Source: Paralithodes platypus
Lineage: Eukaryota; Arthropoda; Malacostraca; Decapoda; Lithodidae
Reading direction: 5' to 3'
Length of the DNA: 64,000 nucleotides
Assembly (NCBI GenBank): GCA_032716605.1
Contig: CM064523.1
Location: 43,590,376-43,654,375 of the forward strand
Numbering within the stretch: position 1 is the first letter of the stretch; the number at the start of each line of letters is the position of its first letter. Position numbers and translations under genes: made by a program. Below the pieces are notes generated by a model. The model had not been told where the DNA came from and made no database searches. It was given only the letters and a program-made list of their open reading frames with translations. Below, in pieces: positions 56,267 to 64,000 of this stretch.

Positions 56267-56454
56267 TATATTCCGCAAAGATATATTACATATCATATAA
56301 GAATATAACTATATTAAAAAGTACTAACATAATCAAATGTTTATCGTTGGGCTGTCTACACTGCATAGAACAACATTAAAACACCTTAATATTAGTGCTG
56401 TTGCCTATATGAAAACAGACTATATGCGCAAAACCACAGCTTAAGTTCAGACAC

Positions 56455-57334
56455 TCACCTCACACCAACAATATGATTCCGTCGCTCCTCATGTATCTGT
56501 ACCCAGGTGACACAGGGTTTAATAAGGTGGTGTATGAGCAGTAGCTGGCTACAGGTCTCTGCCGCCTCATGACTACTACTGTAGGGACGGGCACCTATCA
56601 TTATCATACATGTCAGGGCATTACTGTGCGCAATTTCATATGTATTAAATATTCTTGATTGTATTGTACTTCTGTTGTTCCATAGGGAGATCCCATTATT
56701 GGGTTTACAGTAGGAATTGAAAATCAATAATAGGGTGTTTTAATCAATATGCTTAAAATCCCGCAAGCTGCTATTAAAATATGCATATACTGTACATTTG
56801 TTCCATACACTTCTACGTCTCCACCGTCATGTAGATCAGAGGTTATTATGTGACCTAGGTATTTATAAGGTTTCACAACTTCAAAATCAATTTCACCGCC
56901 GAGCACAATGTTGATTTTGACTTTCCGTAATGCATTAAATATCATACATTTAGTTTTTGTTTGATTTTTGTATAAGCATTGTAATTTAAATCCACTTCAG
57001 TTTAGAATACAGTATATCTTCTCTGTCATTTATCGATCGAGCAATTAGTACTATGTCGTCAGCGTAGGCAAGCACGTTTATTCGAGTTCCTCCTATCATA
57101 TAACCATTTTCTATGTGAGACATCCGTAATTATACTGTCGATGTACAGTTTGAATAAAAATGAAGAGAGTATTCCTCCCTTCTCCACAGGACGGTAGTGA
57201 TGACGATGATAACCCAAACAACGTTAGCATACTGATTGCGAAAATAGTGCATCAGTAAAAGTACAATATCCACTGGAATATTTCTAGATATATGTTTCCT
57301 GCCCAATAAAATGTGATCAACATTGCCAAATGTT
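56455..57334 (-). pseudogene. LINE-E, RT palm to C-terminus
   Basis: Leftwards from 57334: DHILLGRKHISRNIPVDIV (thumb side), GGILSSFLFKLYIDSIITDV (about 57190-57130), LAYADDIVLIARSINDREDIL (catalytic YADD, about 57090-57030), KVKINIVLGGEIDFEV and YKYLGHIITSDL (about 56920-56830), FNSYCKPNNGISLW (about 56720). Broken by indels. The 5' half resumes at 58713-58980 after a ~1.4 kb insertion. Confidence 0.8.
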
Positions 57335-57860
57335 TTTTTTCTTCATAAATCAACATACATTACAATATCAGTGCCTTATTTTGAGAGTAATCGTGCATCA
57401 ACTCCTTCAAAGTTGCACTAAAAATACATCTACTGTCCAAATATTAACATTTCATTTTTATAATTATTCATTTGTATGTGTGCAGTCCTTGGGTATATAT
57501 TTGTGTGGATAAATACGTATGTACTTCTGGGTGCATGCGTATATGTAGGTGCATGTGCGTGTACAAGTTGGTATTATGTATAATTACATGGGTCCATGTA
57601 TTGACATACGCATGTGGTCTGGACTAATATCTCGAGGTCGCTTTGATTATATATTTTCTCTATGGAAATATTTTCATTTCTTCGCTAGCATACTGATGCT
57701 AAATTGCACAAGTTGTTTAATAACCTCAACTGTAGAGTATCTAAAAGAACTATAACGACATAACAATTATGAAGAAACAAAAACTTCGCTATATCTATTT
57801 GATTAGTAAATCTAATTTTGACCCTGGTATTTGTCTTGTAGTGTGTACAATGTTGAAATT
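57335..57860. other. Unassigned part of the insertion splitting LINE-E
   Basis: AT-rich; no recognised domain. Confidence 0.4.
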
Positions 57861-58035
57861 ATTTACTTTGTTTTCATATTATTACTGTAACAGCTTTCGA
57901 GTTTAAGTTTGATGTGCCTTTAAGAGAGATACCTCTCACACGGCTCAGCCAATGTAATGTTAATTTTGTATTATGATTATCATGTGTATGTTCTACTGGC
58001 TAAATAAAAAGTTCCAATTCAATTCAATTCAATAT
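57861..58035 (+). repeat. LINE-like 3' end with (AATTC)n tail
   Basis: TTCTACTGGCTAAATAAAAAG followed by AATTCAATTCAATTCAAT looks like the 3' UTR and short-repeat tail of a non-LTR element. No coding part attached. Confidence 0.5.
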
Positions 58036-58079
58036 GCAACATGCATTGGTATTCGATACTCCATTTTTAACACCTAACT

Positions 58080-58706
58080 ATCAGGGGTACCCGGCGTTGC
58101 CCGGGTACTACCACCACTACTACTACCATAATCACCATCATCAATCACTACTACCACAATCATCACAATACTACTACTACCATAATCACCGGCCTCGACC
58201 TCCTTGTGCCTCATTAAACGGCGACCTCGATTTCGGCCGCTAAATGACCTCCGATTTTGGATCTGACCACATCGGTACCCCCATTTTGGGGGGCTGCGAA
58301 CAACTTTCGTTCCATACACCTTTTCGATCGGAGGCCTTCTTCTGCCCCAAACGGCCATTTTTTTCAAAACATTTTCAATTTAAACGGCGACCTCGATTTC
58401 GGCCGCTAAATGACCTCCGATTTTGGATCTGACCTCATCCGTACCCACATTTTGGGGGGCTGTGAACAACTTTCGTTCTATACACCTTTTCGATCAGAGG
58501 TCTCCTGCCCCAAACGGCAATTTTTTCATTTTTGTTTTCAATTTCGGCCTCGAAACTACCTCTGATCGTGGCCTCGCCCCCTCTATGACCTGACCCAGGT
58601 CAATTGACACCCACATGCAAAGTTTCAGCTCCCCAGGTCCAAAACTGCGACCGCCTATTAAGAACGCACAGACAGACAGACACACGAACTGATTTAATAA
58701 TATAGA
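58080..58706 (+). repeat. Repeat element with GTACCCGGCGTTGCCCGGGTAC head and 166-bp tandem units
   Basis: The head is an 8-bp perfect inverted repeat around CGTTGC (58087-58108), followed by ACT/ACC-rich microsatellite, then two tandem units starting AAACGGCGACCTCGATTTCGG at 58216 and 58382 (166-bp period) with a partial third. It ends with CACAGACAGACAGACACACG and AATAATATAGATTAC. This head and tail style is familiar from dispersed invertebrate repeats, but I cannot name the family. Confidence 0.7.
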
Positions 58707-58712
58707 TTACTT

Positions 58713-58980
58713 TTTATCAATAAATGTCTTTTCCATTCATATAATCTAGTAAATTAACTCCTATGACTATAATTATACATGATTGCATTATTGGTCTATA
58801 ATTTGCTGAGTCAGTTATATTGCCTTTTTTATCTTTTATGATAGGAGATATATTTCCTCTAAGCATTCTATTTGGAATGACACAATTAATGAAACATGAG
58901 TTTATAAAATTAGATAAGATGTTCAAAGACATTTCAGAAGCATTTTTTAAGTAACCTTGAATGTAATCCGTCTTATCCAA
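58713..58980 (-). pseudogene. LINE-E, RT N-terminal block
   Basis: LSNFINSCFINCVIPNRMLRG, then SPIIKDKKGNITDSANYRPIM, corresponding to the RT block around LVKDKKG...NYRPIA. The continuation is at 57334. It abuts a different LINE scrap at 58985. Confidence 0.8.
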
Positions 58981-58984
58981 GAGG

Positions 58985-59258
58985 ATATCTTCTTTTCTCT
59001 ACAAGTTATGCCTAGCATTATCCTCTCAATTCCTCTTTGGGCATTCCTACGTTTACGTTTACACTTTGTATAAGGGATAGCTTGCTTTTCATAATCGAGC
59101 TCTGTTAACCAAATGCACTCCATCCCATGCCTATCTTTCGCTCGATTTCTCTAGAATGATCTGAGTTTCCCTTTATTACCTGGCCTAGGTATATATATTC
59201 TTCGACTGCTTCTACCACTTCATCTTTTATCTTTACTTGTTGTGGTTGCACAAGATGA
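58985..59258 (-). pseudogene. LINE-F (RTE-like) fragment, part 2
   Basis: VKIKDEVVEAVEEYIYLGQVI, then REIERKIGMGWSAFG, typical of the region downstream of the RT palm in RTE-like elements. Stops follow. The upstream part lies beyond the MITE at 59748-59850. Confidence 0.75.
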
Positions 59259-59262
59259 TTAA

Positions 59263-59743
59263 CCCTTCCTACCCAGGCTGCCTTAGGTAAGGACAGCTTG
59301 GAATAAGGGCCGCTACCCGGTCTGCCTTACCTAAGGCAGCAGCTTAATAGCCTAATTAAGCATGGTCTGAACGCCGTGCGTACGACGTATGTCAACAAAC
59401 CCAAGCGTTGCGTCACCGCACCTCCGAAAACAAGAAGGAGAAGACTCTTCAATGTTATTGTTCTGACGTAAGATGAAATTAGTGTCTGAAAAGCCCCCAT
59501 ATTGGCAACATCTCTGCAATATTTGCTCCACTGAAATCGTCATCACAACTGAACCAGTTGACTTACAGAGCTCTACTCAATGCCAAAATACAGATTGAAA
59601 ACCGCACTACGATTATAGATGAATGGGAAAGTTCTAGCAGTGAAAATAAACATAAATACGGTAGCCTAGGCCTAGACGTTTTTCAGCCATTTCGCCCGGG
59701 TACGGGCGACCGTCATTAGGTAAGACTGCCCGGGTAGGAAGGG
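59263..59743. mobile_element. TTAA-flanked MITE with clear terminal inverted repeats, family R6
   Basis: TTAA at 59259-59262 and 59744-59747. The left end CCCTTCCTACCCAGGCTG and the reversed right end CCCTTCCTACCCGGGCAG match at 16 of 18 positions. The best piggyBac-type signature in the window. Removing it and one TTAA restores the LINE-F frame (NRKKTKIMF side to QPQQVKIKDE side). CTGCCTTAGGTAAGG / CTGCCTTACCTAAGGC subterminal palindromes lie near the left end. No transposase. Confidence 0.9.
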
Positions 59744-59747
59744 TTAA

Positions 59748-59850
59748 ACATAATCTTGGTTTTCTTTCTATTAATTTTCAGTCCTACCTTAAGGCTTTCT
59801 CTGTTCAAGTCTTCCATCATTTAAAGCTTACTCTAAAGCTTACTCATTGT
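59748..59850 (-). pseudogene. LINE-F (RTE-like) fragment, part 1
   Basis: Minus-strand reading DLNRESLKVGLKINRKKTKIMF, the region just after the RT palm; it continues in part 2 across the MITE. Confidence 0.7.
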
Positions 59851-59892
59851 TGTTGTTGTTGTTTATGTTGCTTATGTTGTTTATGTTAAGGC
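59846..59892. repeat. (TTG)n / TTGTTTATG simple repeat
   Basis: TTGTTGTTGTTGTTGTTT then three TATGTTG units. Confidence 0.85.
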
Positions 59893-59904
59893 GATCATTA
59901 ATAA

Positions 59905-60837
59905 AAAGGGCTATTTCTAGGTTATTACCGAATCAAATTTATTTATTTTTCACATGCATTTACGCGGATCTATCCTTTAGGCAGTAACCGAACCATTTTT
60001 GTAAATTTCGGCCTGGGCGCCCCTCAAATCGCCATCTTCTGCAGTAGGGCGACGTATATAAATAATTCCTATTTCCTGGTTATCATTGAACCAAATTGAA
60101 TTACCTTACACATGCATATAAATTAACTATCCTCTAGGACTCTAGGCCGTAACTGAGCCCTTTGTTTCAATTCCTGCCAAGGTGCCCCCCAAATAGCCTC
60201 CTTGTGCTGTAGGGTGGCACTTATCAAAATTTGCTATTTCTTGGTTATTACTGAATCACATTTTATATGCTTAGGCACGCATATACTCGACTATATTATC
60301 TAGGCCGTAACGGAGCCCTCTTCTTAAATTTCGTTCTAGGCGCCCCGCTAATCAAGGCCTTCTGCAGTAGTGGGCAAAAATGAAATGGCCACATGTTTGG
60401 AAATTGCTAAGACATATTTCATAGAACTCTATATGCATGGACGCTTGCTTAGTGATGAGGGTACTTTTAAAATACTTCGCCCTTGACTGTTAACTTTAGG
60501 TCCTCTTCTACAGGAGTAGATGGAACATTTAATCGGCTGTCTTTTGGGGTCTCTGCTTTGCTAATTTCATTCACATGCATACTGTATACTGTAGCGTGAC
60601 CATATCGGAGACCAATCTCCAACTTTAGCCCAGGGTGCCTCGCTATTGTCTCCCTTCTACAAGAGTGACGAAAAATGTTGATCATATTTTAATGAACCAC
60701 ATTACAGTATAATGTACTTTCAATTAATAATTGGATCCAACATGTCGCCCATTGCGCCCCCACAGGCCCCCTTCTACAGGAGTGACGAAAATTGAAAACA
60801 GTTATAGTTTGAGGATAGTACATATTTTTACTTGAAC
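59905..60837 (+). repeat. Degenerate ~170-bp tandem repeat
   Basis: Recurring blocks: ATTTC..GGTTAT.A..GAA, CACATGCAT, TAGGC.GTAAC.GA.CC, GGCGCCCC.CAAAT and CTTCTGCAGTAGGG, at roughly 170-bp steps from 59905 to about 60400. A related but diverged series (CCTTCTACAGGAGTGACG) follows to about 60800. The same motif reappears at 63845 on the far side of the foldback in the same orientation. Confidence 0.65.
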
Positions 60838-61175
60838 ATGTACACTCACGCGTACTAAACGTTGCTCAGGGGTGGGGTTTTACTTCCCCTACTCCACCCT
60901 GGGTAGGTGGAAGGGGGGAGTCGTGTCCAAGTCTACCCCCACCTTCCACCCCCAAACTATCCCCATCTCCCCCACCTTCCTTCTCTAGCTGGCAGTTAGT
61001 GATTAGCGACGATTGTTCTCATGTATTGCAAAGTATTGTTAAATCATCATTGCACATGCTTACAATGGCCAACATATAAAATGTATTAGAATTTATTAAT
61101 ACAATATACTGTATATTTGTATTATCAAAATGAGTCTTTATAGACAACGTGGGTTACAAGAATATCAGCTGTAGT

Positions 61176-61178
<3 letters not shown>

Positions 61179-61259
<81 letters not shown>

Positions 61260-61260
61260 T
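61179..61260. repeat. (CT)n microsatellite
   Basis: About 40 CT units at the inner end of the left foldback arm; the right arm has only a short (GA)n at 62271-62285. Confidence 0.95.
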
Positions 61261-62265
61261 CAACACGCAGACTACGAGGTCAGTTAATTTATTTGTTTTA
61301 AATATGTAATGAGTTTGACAATGTGGATCATAGCAAACTGTTTAACCTCAATATGAATACAATACGCAACCATGGCTACCAGTTAGAATTTAAAAGGTTC
61401 AGCACTAGCATTTGTGGAACCTTTCCCATTTAAGATCTGTTTTACCTGGAACAAACTTTCCTCAGAAATGTTAAACATTTCCTCAGTTGAGCAGTTCAAG
61501 AAGGCAGTAGTCAGTATATAATATTTTGCACACTCTGTAAGGAGTGTAGTGCACTGAACAATGTGTCTTCTTCCACTTCGAATATTTCCCCTAAATGGAC
61601 CGCAAGGTCTTCGAGATACTAATTATGAATTGTAGCTCCTTGTAACTCTCTCATAGCACACACTTTCTACAATCAAGATATAACGGGTCTGAATGAGTTA
61701 TATTTCCCTTTATTAGTGTGTGTGATGAATGTTGCCTGTATTCGATACACATAGAGGAGAGTTGATAGAGTCTGTAGAGGTGAGAGGCTGGGATCACAGA
61801 TAGAGACAAAGAAGGGGAAGTGAGAAGGCGACCCCTGCTACTCAAGGGCTCGATACTCAAACCTTACTAAAAAAAAATAACACCGACTTTGATCGTAAGT
61901 TGTGTCGAGTTCTACATTTAATCGATTACAAACAGTGTATTGGCCACATAAAATTAAATTCAGACCGCTTATAGTATGTATGGTATTGAATAAATGGGAG
62001 AAACTGATTGAAATTATGAACGAAACAATCAATAACAGTTGTAACACTATTCCAGCCCATGTTTGCCTTTAGTCCTTTCCTTTTATGATACAAAAGCCCG
62101 GCTGTGTAAGTAATTTGAGAACCTAGGAGTAGATCGTAGAGGGCACGTTGATGTGTATTGCAATAATGGTGAACATAATATCCTGAATACTGTATGATAT
62201 TGGATTTAATTACGCTATTATTATATTCAAATAACATTAAATCTTGTTCGTGGAAAGTAGTGCAA
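61261..62265. other. Foldback spacer, unassigned
   Basis: AT-rich. Open frames here (up to 137 codons on the minus strand) have no recognisable domain, and I do not call genes. Confidence 0.4.
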
Positions 62266-62357
62266 TGGGAGAGAGAGAGAGAGAGAAGCACAAGACCATT
62301 ATAGCCAAGAATCGTGTAACCCACGTTGCGTATAGACATTCATTTTGAGAATACAAT

Positions 62358-63518
62358 TATGCAGTATATCATATTATGCAGTATATCATATTATGCAGTA
62401 TATCATATTATGCAGTATATCATATTATGCAGTATATCATATTATGCAGTTATGCAGTATGCAGTATATCATATTATGCAGTATATCATATTACGCAGTA
62501 CTCCATATTATGCAGTATATCATATTATGCAGTATATCATATTATGCAGTATATCATATTATGCAGTATATCATATTATGCAGTATATCATATTATGCAG
62601 TATATCATATTATGCAGTATATCATATTATGCAGTATATCATATTATGCAGTATATCATATTATGCAGTATATCATATTATGCAGTATATCATATTATGC
62701 AGTATATCATATTATGCAGTATATCATATTATGCAGTATATCATATTATGCAGTATATCATATTATGCAGTATATCATATTATGCAGTATATCATATTAT
62801 GCAGTATATCATATTATGCAGTATATCATATTATGCAGTATATCATATTATGCAGTATATCCAGTATATCATATTATGCAGTATATCATATTATGCAGTA
62901 TATCATATTATGCAGTATATCATATTATGCAGTATATCATATTATGCAGTATATCATATTATGCAGTATATCATATTATGCAGTATATCATATTATGCAG
63001 TATATATATGCAGTATATATGCAGTATATCATATTATGCAGTATATCATATTATGCAGTATATCATATTATGCAGTATATCATATTATGCAGTATATCAT
63101 ATGCAGTATATCATATTGCAGTATATCATATTATGCAGTATATCATATTATGCAGTATATCATATTATGCAGTATATCAGCAGTATATCATATTATGCAG
63201 TATATCATATTATGCAGTATATCATATTATGCAGTATATCATATTATGCAGTATATCATATTATGCAGTATATCATATTATGCAGTATATCATATTATGC
63301 AGTATATCATATTATGCAGTATATCATATTATGCAGTATATCATATTATGCAGTATATCATATTATGCAGTATATCATATTATGCAGTATATCATATTAT
63401 GCAGTATATCATATTATGCAGTATATCATATTATGCAGTATATCATATTATGCAGTATATCATATTATGCAGTATATCATATTATGCAGTATATCATATT
63501 ATGCAGTATATCATATTA
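62358..63518. repeat. 17-bp minisatellite, about 68 units
   Basis: Unit GCAGTATATCATATTAT, almost invariant, with a few truncated units (near 62450, 62870, 63005-63020, 63100-63120, 63180). The unit lacks stops in all plus frames and is not a multiple of 3, so three ~390-codon frames span it; they are artefacts of the repeat. Confidence 0.97.
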
Positions 63519-63778
63519 ACAAATTCCTAATCAATATTAAATGTTGGTCATTGTAAGCATGTGCAATCATGATTTAACAATGATTTGCAATACATGAGAA
63601 CAATCGTCGCTAATCACTAACTGCCAGCGGGAGAAGGAAGGTGGGGGAGTTGTGGATAGTTTGGGGGTGGGAGATGGGGGAAGACTTGGACCCGACTCCC
63701 CCCTTCCACCTACCCAGGGGTGGAGTAGGGGAAGGAAGGACCCACCCCTGAGCAACTTTTAGTACGGGTGAGTGTACA

Positions 63779-64000
63779 TAATCTAATCTATTTCGTAGAC
63801 ATAATGGTCGGAGTCTTATTTTCAAATAATGCCCAGGGCTTCCCTTCTGCAGGAGTAACAGAAAATGTGATCCAGTGGTTTCTATTAATTATTAGTTGAC
63901 TAAGCAGATGAATTGACCACTGCATAAGAAAATACACTCCCATTCACTACGCGCATTGTATTTCCATGCACAAGAATACGGAGAGGAACATCACTTTTGT
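63779..64000. other. Flank with ~170-bp repeat remnant
   Basis: CCCAGGGCTTCCCTTCTGCAGGAGTAACAG resembles the unit at 60630-60680. Nothing else is recognised. Confidence 0.45.

Larger units (their letters stand above)
60838..63778. mobile_element. Foldback structure with ~0.4 kb inverted arms, one arm expanded
   Basis: The left arm (60838-61260) and right arm (62266-63778) are inverted copies. Shared blocks are TGTACACTCAC, GTTGCTCAGGGGTGG, the CACCTTCCACCCCCAAACTAT region, TAGTGATTAGCGACGATTG, TGCACATGCTTACAATG, CAAAATGA and CAACGTGGGTTACA, ending in (CT)n / (GA)n. The right arm differs by a 1.16 kb 17-bp array at one point. The spacer of about 1 kb (61261-62265) has no recognised gene. The outer flanks are the ~170-bp repeat in the same orientation on both sides, consistent with insertion into it. 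Confidence 0.85.

Noticed and set aside
61620..62340. Host gene in the foldback spacer (frames up to 137 codons)
   Set aside because: No domain, no codon bias evident, and no splice or start context that I could support.
62326..63556. Three overlapping ~390-codon frames with Tyr/Ile/Met/Gln/Cys repeats
   Set aside because: All three plus frames are open because the 17-bp unit has no stop. This is a minisatellite, not a repeat protein.

Overview
The window looks like intergenic, repeat-saturated DNA from an arthropod, most probably a decapod crustacean. The case rests on CR1-type and RTE-like LINEs, a Penelope-like element with a GIY-YIG domain, BEL/Pao and Ty3/gypsy elements, tRNA-derived SINEs, long (TA)n, (CT)n and (GA)n tracts, and a block of the arthropod telomere motif CCTAA/TTAGG. 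I found no host protein-coding gene, no rRNA, no functional tRNA and no prokaryotic feature. Nearly every long open frame belongs to a transposable element or to a stop-free tandem repeat. The species assignment is inference.

Layout. Positions 1-4038 hold a minus-strand Ty3/gypsy element (gag-protease plus a 1.9 kb LTR), abutting or inserted into a second Ty3/gypsy element (4039-7083, plus strand; gag-protease-integrase-LTR). Positions 7084-12000 hold AT-rich DNA, a head-to-head SINE pair and a striking tandem array (about 7960-11170) carrying a TGACCTT cluster every ~140 bp. Positions 12000-18000 hold CR1 and other LINE fragments riddled with TTAA-flanked MITE-like insertions and two copies of an (AAC)n-tailed retroposon. 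At 18001-18427 is a ~210 bp-arm palindrome centred on CCTAA/TTAGG. Positions 18517-28607 are a Penelope-like element split inside its GIY-YIG region by an 8.1 kb Ty3/gypsy element (19788-27888) with two near-identical LTRs and a 4-bp CCAT target duplication.

Positions 29400-31140 hold a 16-copy 70-bp minisatellite and simple repeats. From about 31158 to 43930 lies a minus-strand BEL/Pao element broken by a LINE (33.5-35.6 kb), a 383-bp retroposed 3' end (36.75-37.14 kb), a nearly intact CR1 LINE (38.7-42.66 kb) and a TTAA MITE (42.88-43.29 kb). Further right are a second CR1 (43.93-48.15 kb, minus), an RTE-like LINE (48.4-51.6 kb, minus), a 44/45-bp minisatellite, another LINE copy with a TTAA MITE, several LINE relics, and a foldback structure (60838-63778) whose right arm holds a ~1.16 kb array of a 17-bp unit that is single-copy in the left arm.

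How the parts relate: this is a stratigraphy of nested insertions, several of which can be checked because removing them and one target-site copy restores the host element's frame. The most notable signals are: (i) two Ty3/gypsy families whose surviving domains suggest integrase upstream of reverse transcriptase (Gmr1-like order); (ii) the four-monomer higher-order repeat of nuclear-receptor half-site-like motifs; (iii) the one-armed minisatellite expansion in a palindrome; (iv) a degenerate hammerhead-like motif in the Penelope element; (v) repeated TTAA-targeted MITE insertions. All identifications come from reading motifs by eye; no database search was run.
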